A stretch of 64,000 bases of DNA from Archangium primigenium (GCF_016904885.1 NZ_JADWYI010000001.1:3658001-3722000), one strand, 5' to 3'. Positions 42,798 through 51,908 are shown, numbered from the stretch's first letter. The notes: generated by a model not told the origin, from the sequence alone. Program-made: numbers and translations.

Positions 42798-44003
42798 ATG
42801 CGCTCCGTCCTCCGCCCCTCGCCGCTGCTCCTCTCCGCGCTCGTGCTCCTGGCCTCGGCCTGCCGGGATGAACAGGCGGGCCCCCGTCCCCGCACGCCGG
42901 CCCTGCCGCCCCCCACCCAGGTGCGCTTCCTGGACGCGGCGCCCGCGGACCTCACCTGGCGCGCGGGCACCACCTTCGCCCACGGCACGGTGCGCTACCT
43001 CGGCACCCGCGTCTCCCCGCGCGGCGCCGCCCCGGGCCAGCCCGTGCAGCTCTCCCACTACTTCGAGGCCCTCCAGCCTCCGCCCCAGGGCTGGGAGTTC
43101 TTCGTGCACGTGGTGGACCCCTCCACCGGGCAGATGCTGGTCAACGCGGACCATGGCTTCGCGGGGGGCCTGGCGCCCCTGGGCTCCTGGCCCGTGGGCA
43201 AGGTGGTGGAGGACGTGCACACCCTCACCCTGCCGGCCACGCCGGGCCGGGTGGTGCTCGGCTTCTGGAAGGGCGACGAGCGGCTGGGCGTGGACGATCC
43301 CAAGGTGCACGCGGGGGACAACCGGATGTGGGGCCCGGAGCTGGGAGGGAGTCTCCCGCCGCCCCCCGAGTACATCGTCCACCGCGCCGCCCGGCCGCCG
43401 GTGATCGACGGCGCGCTCGATGACGCGGCCTGGAAGGCGGCCACGCCCGTGGTGCTGCGCGGCAGCTTCGATGGCCGGCCCGTGGCGCTGCGCACCGAGG
43501 CCCGGCTCACCTACGACGATCAGCACCTCTACGTGGCCTTCGACGTGGAGGACCCCGACGTCTGGGGCACCTTGCGCGAGAAGGACCAGCCGCTCTACAC
43601 GCAGGAGGTGGTGGAGGTCTTCCTCGACGCCAACGCGGACGGCCGCACGTACAACGAGCTGCAGGTGTCCCCGCACAACGTGCACTTCGACGCCTACTTC
43701 CCGGCGCGTCGGCAGGGCATGGACCTGGGCTGGGACTCGGGCATGCGCAGCGCGGTGAAGGTGCGCGGCACGCTGGACGACCCCTCCGACCGGGACGAGG
43801 GCTGGCGGGTGGAGCTCCAGATTCCCTTCGCCCGCCTCGCCGAGGTGCCCCACGTCCCGCCCCAGAAGGGCGAGCGCTGGCGCTTCAACCTCTACCGGCT
43901 GGAGCACCCGGGCAGGCGAGGAGAGGAGGGCCAGTCCTTCGCCCCGCTCTTCGTGGGGGACTTCCACGCCCTGCCGCGCTTTGGCTGGCTGGTGTTCGAC
44001 TGA
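42798..44003 (+). CDS. CBM9-like domain lipoprotein
   Basis: 401 aa. The signal peptide has a lipobox (LLASACRDE). The middle ~140 residues are an unrecognised beta domain (LSHYFEALQPPPQGWEFFVH; VLGFWKGDERLGVDDP). The C-terminal ~200 residues are a CBM9_1-type domain: PPVIDGALDDAAWKAA near 200, LYVAFDVEDPDVWG, VVEVFLDANADG, WRVELQIPFARL and FNLYRLEHP. It likely binds surface or exogenous glycan from the outer membrane. No catalytic motif. Divergent from the FHA gene with 141 bases between; coding continues rightward to the porin operon. Confidence 0.8.
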   Translation: MRSVLRPSPLLLSALVLLASACRDEQAGPRPRTPALPPPTQVRFLDAAPADLTWRAGTTFAHGTVRYLGTRVSPRGAAPGQPVQLSHYFEALQPPPQGWEFFVHVVDPSTGQMLVNADHGFAGGLAPLGSWPVGKVVEDVHTLTLPATPGRVVLGFWKGDERLGVDDPKVHAGDNRMWGPELGGSLPPPPEYIVHRAARPPVIDGALDDAAWKAATPVVLRGSFDGRPVALRTEARLTYDDQHLYVAFDVEDPDVWGTLREKDQPLYTQEVVEVFLDANADGRTYNELQVSPHNVHFDAYFPARRQGMDLGWDSGMRSAVKVRGTLDDPSDRDEGWRVELQIPFARLAEVPHVPPQKGERWRFNLYRLEHPGRRGEEGQSFAPLFVGDFHALPRFGWLVFD

Positions 44004-44012
44004 GCCGCATTT

Positions 44013-44030
44013 TCGTTTGAAGGCAAACGA
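44013..44030 (+). other. Small hairpin in the porin leader
   Basis: TCGTTTG-AAGG-CAAACGA forms a 7-bp stem with a GNRA-like AAGG loop, 10 bases after the CBM9 stop. The 132-base gap (44004-44135) also holds GAGTCCG and CGGACTC arms a short distance apart. It is the likely control region of the porin-proVWX operon, but I see no confident promoter boxes. Confidence 0.3.
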
Positions 44031-44135
44031 TAGGGCTGGACGGGCAGATAGTTGGGGTGCTAAGTAGAAAGAGTCCGAAGGACGTCGGACGGACTCGCCG
44101 CACCTTCATGATCCCCGCTGGGACGTGTTGAGGGA

Positions 44136-45449
44136 GTGGCCGCCGGCCAGGGCGTCTCGCGACCTCACCACCCGGGTGCTCCGCACCTGTCACTCCCCGT
44201 CGGGGGCACGCGCTGTCGTGTCCGTCGCGTGGGCTGGAGCCTCGCCCTGTCGTCCCATTCGTCTCGTGTCATCGCGCTCGCCGCCGTGTGCTCCCTGGGG
44301 GGGGTGCTCCTGCCGCTCGGGGCCTCCGCCGAGGAGTCCCCGACTCCGGACCACTTCCGGGTGGGCGGCGCGCTGCGCTTCAACTACTTCGTCAAGAGCT
44401 GGGAAGGGCAGGAGAGCAACCGTCAGCGCTGGGGCGACGTGGCCTTCGACACCTTCCGGGTCAACGCCGACGGTCGGCTGTCCCAGATGCTGCTGTCGGC
44501 CGAGTACCGCTTCTACGCGGGCTACTCGATGCTGCACCACGGCTACGTGGGCTACGCCTTCTCCGAGTCCACCCAGCTGCAGTTCGGCGTGCACCGGGCG
44601 CCCTTCGGGTTGCAGCCCTATGCCTCGCACAACTGGTTCTTCGGGCTGCCGTACTACCTGGGCTTCGAGGATGACCACGACCTGGGGCTCATGCTGGTGC
44701 ACGAGCGGGGCCCGTGGAACCTCCAGGTCGCCTTCTACAAGAACGACGAGGGCAGCTTCACGGGCCGCAGCACCGCCAGCGCGCGCTACTCCTATGACGT
44801 CGTGCCGGTGAGCTCCACCAACCCCGTCGAGGCCTACCTCGGCGTGGACCAGGCCAACTCGGAGACCAACCAGCTCAACGCGCGCGCCGCCTACACGTTC
44901 ACGCACGCGGTGGGCTTCACCACGCAGCTGGGCGCGTCGCTGCAGGCGGGCCAGTTGTACAACGCCGTCACGGGCCGCTCGGGCTTGAGGGGCGCGGCCG
45001 CCGTGCACCTGGAGGGCGACTACGGGCGGTGGAACGTGAAGCTGCAGGCGCTGCACTACGCCTTTAGGCCCGCCAACCCCGAGGGCTCGGACAACGGCTT
45101 CGTGACGATGGGCGCCTATGACGCGCCCTACAAGGTCGCGGGCCAGGGCACGGTCGTCGCCGCGGGCGTCTCGTATGGGATTCCCCTGACGTCCTGGGGT
45201 CCCATCACCCGCATCTCCTTTCACGAGGACTTCAGCCTGCTCAAGAAGACGCGCGCCGGGTACGCGGACTCCTACCAGAACGCGCTCGGCTCGCTCATCA
45301 CCGCGGGGCCCGTCTACACGTACGTGGACGTGGTCACCGGCAAGAACCAACCCTGGATCGGCGCGAATTACGGCGACGCGCTGGCCGAGGGCTCCTCCAC
45401 CGCTCCCTGGGAAATGAGGTTCAACGTCAATGTCGGCTACTACTTCTGA
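44136..45449 (+). CDS. Outer-membrane porin-like protein, first gene of the betaine-transport operon
   Basis: About 437 aa if GTG 44136 is used, but the start is uncertain because the Shine-Dalgarno abuts that GTG; a later GTG near 44229 would still leave the signal peptide (VIALAAVCSLGGVLLPLGASA). The mature part alternates aromatic/hydrophobic and polar residues in beta-strand patterns (HGYVGYAFSESTQLQFGVHR, AAYTFTHAVGFTTQLGASLQ) and ends in FNVNVGYYF with the terminal Phe typical of outer-membrane barrels. It is like phosphate-selective-porin (OprP/O) type proteins. It overlaps proV by 20 bases. Confidence 0.75.
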   Translation: MAAGQGVSRPHHPGAPHLSLPVGGTRCRVRRVGWSLALSSHSSRVIALAAVCSLGGVLLPLGASAEESPTPDHFRVGGALRFNYFVKSWEGQESNRQRWGDVAFDTFRVNADGRLSQMLLSAEYRFYAGYSMLHHGYVGYAFSESTQLQFGVHRAPFGLQPYASHNWFFGLPYYLGFEDDHDLGLMLVHERGPWNLQVAFYKNDEGSFTGRSTASARYSYDVVPVSSTNPVEAYLGVDQANSETNQLNARAAYTFTHAVGFTTQLGASLQAGQLYNAVTGRSGLRGAAAVHLEGDYGRWNVKLQALHYAFRPANPEGSDNGFVTMGAYDAPYKVAGQGTVVAAGVSYGIPLTSWGPITRISFHEDFSLLKKTRAGYADSYQNALGSLITAGPVYTYVDVVTGKNQPWIGANYGDALAEGSSTAPWEMRFNVNVGYYF

Positions 45450-46692
45450 CACGTTCGCGACCGCCACCTCCGTCCGCGAGGAGGCCATCACCCGCGGGGT
45501 TGCTCCGGACACGGCCATCGCCGTGCGGAGCCTGCGCAAGCTCTACGGCGGTGACGCGCACAAGGCCCAGGCGCTGCTCGCCCAGGGGGTCTCCAAGGAG
45601 GAGATCCTCGCGCGCACGGGCTGCACGGTGGCCATCCAGGACGTGAGCTTCGACGTGCGCCGTGGGGAGATCTTCGTCGTCATGGGCCTGTCGGGCAGCG
45701 GCAAGTCCACGGTGCTGCGCTGCCTCAACCGCCTCATCGAGCCGAGCTCCGGCAGCGTGGTGGTGGACGGCATCGACGTCACGCGCGCGGACAAGCGGCG
45801 GCTGCTCGAGGTGCGCCGCGGGAAGATCGCCATGGTCTTCCAGAACTTCGGCCTGCTGCCGCACCGCACCCTCGTGCACAACGTGGAGTACGGGCTGGAG
45901 ATGAAGGGCGTGGACAAGGCCACGCGGCGGGCCAAGGCCCTGCACGCGCTCGGGCTGGTGGGGCTCCAGGGCTACGCGGACAAGTTGCCGCGCGAGCTGA
46001 GCGGCGGCATGCAGCAGCGCGTGGGGCTCGCGCGCGCGCTGGCCACGGACCCGGACATCCTGCTCATGGACGAGGCCTTCAGCGCGCTCGATCCGCTCAT
46101 CCGCAAGCAGATGCAGGACGAGCTGCTCGACCTCCAGGCGCGCATGAACAAGACGATCGTCTTCATCACGCACGACCTGGACGAGGCGCTCAAGATTGGC
46201 GGTCGCATCGCCATCATGCGCGATGGCGCCATCGTCCAGGTGGGCACGCCGGAGGAGATCCTCTCCCGGCCGGCCAACGACTACGTGCGCGCCTTCATCC
46301 AGGACGTGGACCGCACGCGCATCATCACCGCGGGGGCCATCAAGAAGCGCTCGGAGGTGGTCATCCACCCCAAGGACGGCCCCGCGCTGGCGGTCAAGCG
46401 CATGCGCGAGCTGGGCTCCTCCACGCTCTTCGTGACGGACCCCCAGCGCCGCTTCCTGGGGCTGGTGCACATCGAGGACGCGCTGCGGCTGGTGGGCGAG
46501 AACGTGCATGACCTGGGACGCATCCTGCGCACGGACGTGCCCACCACCACGCCGGACACGCCCCTGGCGAAGCTGGTGGCGGTGGCGGCCAGCACGCGCA
46601 TCCCCATCGCCGTGGTGGCGGAGGACGGCACGTTCCAGGGCCTCGTGGACCGGGCCTCGCTGCTGTCGTGCATCGCCGGGGAGGTGGCGTGA
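45430..46692 (+). CDS. proV: Glycine betaine/proline ABC transporter ATP-binding subunit with CBS domains
   Basis: 420 aa. An ABC ATPase core has Walker A MGLSGSGKST near 86-94, Q-loop VFQNFGLLPH, signature LSGGMQQRV near 191, Walker B ILLMDEAFSALD near 210, and H-loop FITHDLDEA. A CBS pair occupies about 290-420 (VVIHPKDGPALAV; VPTTTPDTPLAKLV). CBS domains sense ionic strength in this transporter family. It powers import of osmoprotectants. It starts inside the porin gene (20-base overlap) and its stop overlaps the proW start by one base. Confidence 0.92.
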   Translation: MSATTSDTFATATSVREEAITRGVAPDTAIAVRSLRKLYGGDAHKAQALLAQGVSKEEILARTGCTVAIQDVSFDVRRGEIFVVMGLSGSGKSTVLRCLNRLIEPSSGSVVVDGIDVTRADKRRLLEVRRGKIAMVFQNFGLLPHRTLVHNVEYGLEMKGVDKATRRAKALHALGLVGLQGYADKLPRELSGGMQQRVGLARALATDPDILLMDEAFSALDPLIRKQMQDELLDLQARMNKTIVFITHDLDEALKIGGRIAIMRDGAIVQVGTPEEILSRPANDYVRAFIQDVDRTRIITAGAIKKRSEVVIHPKDGPALAVKRMRELGSSTLFVTDPQRRFLGLVHIEDALRLVGENVHDLGRILRTDVPTTTPDTPLAKLVAVAASTRIPIAVVAEDGTFQGLVDRASLLSCIAGEVA

Positions 46693-47522
46693 TGGACCTG
46701 CGCATTGGAGACGTCTTCGAGCGGCTGATCGACGGGCTCAAGGATCGCTTCGATCCCTTCTTCCACGCGGTGGCCGACGGGCTCACCGCCGCCATCCGGG
46801 CGCTGGAGGGGCTCCTGCTGCTCGCGCCGAGCCACGTGCTCATCGGCCTGGTGGCGCTGGCCTCGTGGCGGCTCAGTGGCCTGGGCTCCGCGGTGCTGTG
46901 TGCCCTGGGCCTGGAGCTCATCGTCGGCATGGGCCTGTGGCAGGCGACGATGGAGACGCTCGCGCTGGTGCTCAGCTCGGCGTGCGTGTCGCTGCTCCTG
47001 GGCATCCCGCTGGGCATCGTGGCCTCGTACAACCGCTGGCTGGCGCGGGGACTGCGGCCCCTCTTGGACTCCATGCAGACGATGCCCGCCTTCGTCTACC
47101 TCATCCCCGCGGTGCTCTTCTTCCGCCTGGGCAAGGTGCCGGGCGTGGTGGCCACCGTCATCTTCGCCATGCCGCCGGCGGTGCGGCTCACCCAGCTCGG
47201 CATCCAGCAGGTGCCGCGTGACGTGGTGGAGGCGGCCCTCGCCTTTGGCTCCACGCCGCGCCAGCTGCTCTGGAACGTGCAGCTGCCCATCGCCCTGCCC
47301 ACGCTCCTGGCCGGGGTGAACCAGACCCTCATGCTGTCGCTCTCCATGGTGGTCATCTCCGCGATGATCGGCGCCGGCGGGCTGGGCGAGCAGGTGTTGA
47401 AGGGCATCACCCAGCTGCGGATCGGGCTGGGCTTCGAGAGCGGCATCGCGGTGGTCATCCTGGCCATCGTGCTCGACCGCCTGACGAACGCGCTGGGCCA
47501 GCCCCGGTCGCGTCCCACGTGA
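46692..47522 (+). CDS. proW: Glycine betaine/proline ABC transporter permease
   Basis: 276 aa integral membrane subunit with about six hydrophobic segments. The EAA-like cytoplasmic loop that docks on the ATPase reads VPRDVVEAALAFGSTPRQLLW. Start ATG 46692 is chosen because it shares a base with the proV stop (TGATG), the usual coupled arrangement, and it opens into a short amphipathic N-terminus. It overlaps the proX frame by four bases. With proV and proX it forms a complete binding-protein-dependent osmoprotectant importer. Confidence 0.92.
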   Translation: MDLRIGDVFERLIDGLKDRFDPFFHAVADGLTAAIRALEGLLLLAPSHVLIGLVALASWRLSGLGSAVLCALGLELIVGMGLWQATMETLALVLSSACVSLLLGIPLGIVASYNRWLARGLRPLLDSMQTMPAFVYLIPAVLFFRLGKVPGVVATVIFAMPPAVRLTQLGIQQVPRDVVEAALAFGSTPRQLLWNVQLPIALPTLLAGVNQTLMLSLSMVVISAMIGAGGLGEQVLKGITQLRIGLGFESGIAVVILAIVLDRLTNALGQPRSRPT

Positions 47523-48439
47523 ACCCCCGGAGTCCCCCCGTGAACGCGATGAACCGACACGCGCCCGCCCTGTGCCTGGCGCTCGCTGGCAGCCTGCTGC
47601 TGGGCACCGGCTGCAAGAAGGACCCGGCCCCCGAGGCCGCCGCCCAGGCCCAGGCTCCGGCCAAGACCCTCAAGCTCGTCTACGTGAACTGGGCCGAGGG
47701 CGTGGCGATGACGCACCTGGCGAAGGCCGTGCTCGAGGACCGCATGGGCTACCAGGTCCAGCTCACCATGGCGGACGTGGCCCCCGTCTTCACCTCGCTC
47801 GCGGAAGGCGACAGCGATGCCTTCCTCGACGCCTGGCTGCCGCTCACCCACAAGGACTACATGGAGCGCTTCCAGGGGAAGGTGGAGGACCTGGGGACGA
47901 ACTACGAGGGGGCGCGCATCGGCCTCGTCGTGCCCGCGTACGTACAGGCCCAGAGCATCGCGGACCTCGCGGGCATGAAGAAGGCGCTGGACGGGCAGAT
48001 CGTCGGCATCGACTCGGGCGCGGGCATCATGAACACCACCGAGAAGGCGCTGAAGGCCTACACGCTGGACCTGCGGCTCATGTCGTCCAGTGGCCCCGCC
48101 ATGGCCGCGAGCCTCCAGGACGCCATCAAGCGCGAGCGCCCCGTGGTGGTGACGGGCTGGAAGCCCCACTGGAAGTTCGCCCGGTGGGACCTCAAGTTTC
48201 TCGACGACCCCCAGGGCGTCTACGGCAGCGCGGAGAACATCCACACCCTGACCCGGCCGGGCCTGGAGAAGGACAAGCCAGAGGTGGCCCGGTTCCTCCG
48301 GGCCTTCAAGCTGGATGACGCGCAGCTGGGCGACCTGATGGGCGCCGTGAGCGAGGCCAAGGGCGATCCGTCCGAGGCCGTGCGCGAGTGGATGAAGCGC
48401 CACGCGGCGCTCGTGGACGGCTGGGTGCCGCGCTCCTGA
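47519..48439 (+). CDS. proX: Glycine betaine/proline ABC transporter substrate-binding lipoprotein
   Basis: 306 aa from GTG 47519; a better-placed start may be GTG 47540 (GGAG nine bases before) or ATG 47549. The signal peptide ends LLLGTGCKKD (lipobox). The OpuAC-type fold follows: KLVYVNWAEGVAMTHLAKAV, AEGDSDAFLDAWLPLTHKDY (the DAWLP element and Trp residues of the aromatic box that cages quaternary amines), VGIDSGAGIM, VVTGWKPHWKFARWDL. It captures betaine-like ligands and passes them to proW. It is the last gene of the operon and ends 14 bases before a convergent gene. Confidence 0.92.
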   Translation: MNPRSPPVNAMNRHAPALCLALAGSLLLGTGCKKDPAPEAAAQAQAPAKTLKLVYVNWAEGVAMTHLAKAVLEDRMGYQVQLTMADVAPVFTSLAEGDSDAFLDAWLPLTHKDYMERFQGKVEDLGTNYEGARIGLVVPAYVQAQSIADLAGMKKALDGQIVGIDSGAGIMNTTEKALKAYTLDLRLMSSSGPAMAASLQDAIKRERPVVVTGWKPHWKFARWDLKFLDDPQGVYGSAENIHTLTRPGLEKDKPEVARFLRAFKLDDAQLGDLMGAVSEAKGDPSEAVREWMKRHAALVDGWVPRS

Positions 48440-48453
48440 GCGGGCGCCGGGCG

Positions 48454-48708
48454 CTACGAGTGCGGGGAGATCTCCCAATGGGAGTCCGCCACGGAGCGCT
48501 CGGACGGGTCGCCGAGGAAGCGCAGGAAGCCGCGCGCCTCCAGGGTGTCGATGAGCTCCTCGGCTTCCAGCTCCGAGAAGCGGCCCAGGCGCAGCACCAT
48601 GTCGCGCATGAGGGACTTGCCGCGCAAGTAACCCACGGGCTCTCCGTGGGGCAGCAGGCGCTTGAGTTCGGCGGTCAACTGCTGCAGGTCGAGGTCGTCG
48701 GAGATCAT
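48454..48708 (-). CDS. Small hypothetical protein downstream of comEC
   Basis: 84 aa. It starts five bases after the comEC stop (which occupies 48714-48716 on the plus-strand map), so it is probably cotranscribed. The protein is mostly helical and charged (DLQQLTAELKRLLPHGEPVG, RGKSLMRDMVLRLGRFSELE, AEELIDTLEARGFLRFLGDP) with no Cys, signal peptide or membrane segment. The second half looks like a compact helical or winged-helix-like unit. I do not recognise a family. ATG 48708 is the only sensible start; the longer frame is antisense noise through comEC. Confidence 0.6.
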   Translation of the reverse strand: MISDDLDLQQLTAELKRLLPHGEPVGYLRGKSLMRDMVLRLGRFSELEAEELIDTLEARGFLRFLGDPSERSVADSHWEISPHS

Positions 48709-48713
48709 CACCG

Positions 48714-51206
48714 CTAAGGCTGGTGATGAGACAGGGGACCGGCAACGACATCCCGCTCGCCGGGCGAGGGGGAGGGCAGGAAGGCACTCAAGCGGACGTC
48801 GTGCCCGTCGCTCTCCAGGGTGATGGCGCCCTGGAGGTCCGTGCGCAGGCACTCGGTGCCCAGGTCCCGGTAGCGCGCCGCCACCTCCGGATGGGGGAAG
48901 CCGAAGCGGTTGCGGCGGCCCACGCAGAACACGACGTAGCGGGGCCGCACCGCCGCGAGCAACTCCGGCGTGGAGGAGGTGCGCGAGCCGTGGTGGGGCG
49001 CCTTGAGCACCGTCACCGGCCCCAGCCGGGCACCCTCCAGCAGGGCGGCCTCGCCCGCCTCCTCGATGTCTCCGGGCAGCAGCACCGTGACGTCGCCATG
49101 GCGCACGAGCAGCACCACGCTCTGGTCGTTCACGCCCTCCAGCCACTCGCGCTCCTCGGGGGGCCCCAGCACCTCCACGGTGGCCTCGCCGAGCGCGTAC
49201 ACGGCCCGGCCGCGCTGGACCTCCTCGATGGCCGCCCCCGAGGCCACGGCGATGAGCCGCCGGGACAGGGGCCCGTGGGTGCTGCCCGCGGGCAGCCACA
49301 GCCGCTCGGTGGGCACCTTCTCCAGCGCGGAGATGAGCCCCAGGGCGTGATCCGGATGGGGATGGGAGAGCACGGCCAGGTCGAGCCGCGGGATGCGCGC
49401 GGCCTGGAGGAAGGGGACCACCACCCGGAGGCCGGGATCGGCGCCGCCGGGCACGCCGCCGCCATCCAGCAGGGCATGGTGGCCGCGGGAGCTGAGCACC
49501 AGCGCGTCGCCCTGGCCCACGGACAGGAAGGTGAGACGCAGTCCGGGCTCGGGGCGCACGTGGGGCCACACGAGCGCCAGGGCCAGCGCGCCAGGCACCA
49601 GCAGCCCGCCCCACCGCCAGCGCCGCTCGCCCAGCGCCCAGAACCCGAGCCCCGCCGCGTACAGCAGCGACGCCGCGAGGCCGAACGCGGGTACGTCCAC
49701 GGTGGCCAGCGGCACGTGGGCGAAGAAGCGCGTGAGCCCGAGCAGCACCCACGAGGCCCACGCGCCGCCCCAGAGCAGCGGCGTGGCCAGCCAGGGCGAC
49801 ACGACCTGGAGCGCGGCGCCGCCGGCGGCGAAGCCCGTGAGCACGCCGCACAAGGGCAGACACACGATGTTGGACACGAAGCCCGCCAGGCTCACCCGCC
49901 CGAACGTCGCGGCCACCAGGGGAAGACTGGCCAGCGTCACCGCGCCGCTCGCGCACAACGTCTCCAGCACCGTCTCGCGCAGCTTTCCCCCGTGCCGCGC
50001 GAGCCAGCGCGACTCGCGGGGATCCGGCGGCGGCACGGGCAGGGCCTCGCGCAGGGCGGGCGTGAGCAGGAGCAGGCTGAAGACGGCGAGGAAGGACAGT
50101 TGGAGGGAGAGATCCGCCACGCTGGAGGGCCCCCACACGACGAGCACGGCCGCGGCGGCGGCCAGGCTGTTGAGCCCATCGGCCCGCCGCCAGAGCGCGA
50201 GCCCCAGCAACACACACGAGGCCATGACCGCCGAGCGCACCGCCGGGGGCTGCGTCCCGGTGAAGACGACGTAGGCCCAGACGAAGGGCACGCTCACGGG
50301 CGCGGCGAGCCGGCGCGCCTCCAGCCGCCGCAGCGGACGCACCACCGCGCCCAGGCGCACGAGCCCCCCGCGCAAGAGCGCCAGCGTCATGAGCGCGAGC
50401 GCCGCCACGTGCAGCCCGCTCACGCTCAGCACGTGCGCGAGCCCGCTGCGCGAGAAGTCCTCCTCAAGCCCCGCGTCCAGCGAGGCGCGCTGCCCCGCGG
50501 CCAGGGTGAGGAAGAGCGCCGCGGCCTCGGGGCTCGGGGCCACGGCGTTCACCGCCTGGCTCAACTCCGCCTGCAGCCGCGCCAACTCCTGACGCCAGCG
50601 CGCGGGCCGCGACAACACCACCAGCCGCTCCGCCTGGAACCCGCCCGTGAAGGCCATGCCCTGCCGGAAGCGCTTCTCCGACAAATCCTTTTCTCCTGGG
50701 TTCGACGCGGGCGCGAGCGGTTGGATCCGCGCCTCCAGCCGCACCCGCTGGCCGGGCAGCAGGGGCGGGGGCTCGCCGCGCGCGGAGAGGTTCGCCAGGA
50801 AGCGGGCCGCGACGCCCTCGCCGGGGCCCACGCGTGCCACATCCAGCAACAGGCGGGTGGTGTCCCCAAAGCGCTCCACGCGCTCCACCTCGCCCTCCAT
50901 CAGGGCCGTGCCGCCCTCGCGCAGGGCCTCGGGCACGTCCACCTGGGCTTCCAGCGACGCCAGGCAGCCCCCGGTGAGCGCCAGCATCCCCAGCACGCCC
51001 AGATGGGCACCAGGCAGGCGGGCGAGCCCCACGAGGCCCACTCCGAGGGTTGAAGCCAACAGAAGTTGGAATAACCCGCTCCGCGCTGTCTGTTGAATCC
51101 CCAGACCCGCTCCGAGCATGAGGCTCACGGCGGGAAAGAACAGCGGGCGCACGGTCAGATCACGCCAGGAAAAACGGCTCACCACACCCCCCCAACACCC
51201 ATCCAC
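48714..51206 (-). CDS. comEC: ComEC/Rec2-type DNA-uptake channel protein
   Basis: 830 aa polytopic membrane protein. An N-terminal membrane region is followed by a small beta domain, the ComEC competence core (LSVSGLHVAALALM and PPAVRSAVMASCVL are the hallmark segments), and a C-terminal metallo-beta-lactamase-like domain (FLSVGQGDALVLSS, LLDGGG, LSHPHPDHALGL with HxHxDH, APHHGSRTSS). It forms the inner-membrane channel for single-stranded DNA in transformation, and the C-terminal domain may be a nuclease. ATG 51206 is used; GTG codons at 51182/51185 would shorten it by eight or so residues. No comEA neighbour is seen. Confidence 0.9.
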   Translation of the reverse strand: MDGCWGGVVSRFSWRDLTVRPLFFPAVSLMLGAGLGIQQTARSGLFQLLLASTLGVGLVGLARLPGAHLGVLGMLALTGGCLASLEAQVDVPEALREGGTALMEGEVERVERFGDTTRLLLDVARVGPGEGVAARFLANLSARGEPPPLLPGQRVRLEARIQPLAPASNPGEKDLSEKRFRQGMAFTGGFQAERLVVLSRPARWRQELARLQAELSQAVNAVAPSPEAAALFLTLAAGQRASLDAGLEEDFSRSGLAHVLSVSGLHVAALALMTLALLRGGLVRLGAVVRPLRRLEARRLAAPVSVPFVWAYVVFTGTQPPAVRSAVMASCVLLGLALWRRADGLNSLAAAAAVLVVWGPSSVADLSLQLSFLAVFSLLLLTPALREALPVPPPDPRESRWLARHGGKLRETVLETLCASGAVTLASLPLVAATFGRVSLAGFVSNIVCLPLCGVLTGFAAGGAALQVVSPWLATPLLWGGAWASWVLLGLTRFFAHVPLATVDVPAFGLAASLLYAAGLGFWALGERRWRWGGLLVPGALALALVWPHVRPEPGLRLTFLSVGQGDALVLSSRGHHALLDGGGVPGGADPGLRVVVPFLQAARIPRLDLAVLSHPHPDHALGLISALEKVPTERLWLPAGSTHGPLSRRLIAVASGAAIEEVQRGRAVYALGEATVEVLGPPEEREWLEGVNDQSVVLLVRHGDVTVLLPGDIEEAGEAALLEGARLGPVTVLKAPHHGSRTSSTPELLAAVRPRYVVFCVGRRNRFGFPHPEVAARYRDLGTECLRTDLQGAITLESDGHDVRLSAFLPSPSPGERDVVAGPLSHHQP

Positions 51207-51262
51207 CCGGCCAAAGCCGCGCAGGCTAATCAGGACAAACCGGGCGGGTCAAGACGCCAATG

Positions 51263-51291
51263 TTGCCGGATGGGTTGGATTGTGGTACCAG
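51263..51291 (+). promoter_or_regulatory. cdnL: Possible sigma-70-type promoter of cdnL
   Basis: TTGCCG (51263-51268) and TACCAG (51286-51291) are spaced by 17 bases, about 60 bases before the cdnL start, with an otherwise AT-richer stretch than the surroundings. Each box matches consensus only partly. A good Shine-Dalgarno, AGAGGAGG, lies at 51335-51342. Confidence 0.35.
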
Positions 51292-51350
51292 TGAGCGGCT
51301 TTCCGAGGCCGGTTGTCGAGACCAAGCCATCCTAGAGGAGGCGGTGACGA

Positions 51351-51845
51351 GTGCAGACGAGCTTCAAGACCGGTGATAAGGCTGTGTACCCTGGCCAGGG
51401 CGTCGGCGAGGTGATGGGTATCGAGCACACCGAGGTCGCTGGGCAGCGTCAGTCCTTCTATGTGTTGCGCATCCTGGAGAACGGCATGCGCATCATGATC
51501 CCGATCAACAAGGTGGGCTCGGTTGGCCTCCGCGAGATCATCAGCGAGGAGGACGTCAAGCAGGTCTACTCCATCCTGAGGGAGAAGGACATCTCGGTCG
51601 ACTCCACGACGTGGAACCGTCGCTACCGGGAGTACATGGAGAAGATCAAGACCGGTTCCGTGTTCGAGATCGCCGAGGTGCTGCGCGACCTCTACCTCCT
51701 CAAGGGCGACAAGGACCTGTCCTTCGGTGAGCGCAAGATGCTGGACACCGCGCGCTCGCTGCTCATCAAGGAATTGTCGCTGGCCAAGGACTGCTCCGAG
51801 GACGAGATCGAGTCGGACCTGAAGAAGATCTTCAACCTGGCCTGA
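51351..51845 (+). CDS. cdnL: CdnL/CarD-family transcription regulator
   Basis: 164 aa, the length of the essential myxobacterial CdnL. The N-terminal RNA-polymerase-interaction domain (residues ~3-68) begins FKTGDKAVYPGQGVGEVMGI and continues FYVLRILENGMRIMIP. The C-terminal helical domain (75-160) includes WNRRYREYMEKIKTGS and DLSFGERKMLDTARSLLIKE, with the conserved Trp that contacts promoter DNA. It binds the RNA polymerase beta subunit and stabilises open complexes at rRNA and other promoters. GTG 51351 is supported by AGAGGAGG eight bases upstream. A canonical terminator follows, so it is a stand-alone gene. Confidence 0.95.
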   Translation: MQTSFKTGDKAVYPGQGVGEVMGIEHTEVAGQRQSFYVLRILENGMRIMIPINKVGSVGLREIISEEDVKQVYSILREKDISVDSTTWNRRYREYMEKIKTGSVFEIAEVLRDLYLLKGDKDLSFGERKMLDTARSLLIKELSLAKDCSEDEIESDLKKIFNLA

Positions 51846-51867
51846 GCCGCCTCAGGCTGGAGTCGAG

Positions 51868-51908
51868 AACCCCGGGACCCTCCGCGTGAGGGACCGGGGT
51901 TTTTGTTT
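51868..51908 (+). terminator. Intrinsic terminator of cdnL
   Basis: AACCCCGG and CCGGGGTT form an 8-bp stem, extended by CCCTC/GAGGG above a small bulge, with a CGCGT-type loop, followed directly by a T-rich tract (TTTTTGTTTG). It starts 23 bases after the cdnL stop and is the clearest intrinsic terminator in the window. Confidence 0.88.

Noticed and set aside
44013-44100. A riboswitch in the porin-proVWX leader
   Set aside because: Short hairpins exist, but none matches a known aptamer layout and the leader is too short to judge.
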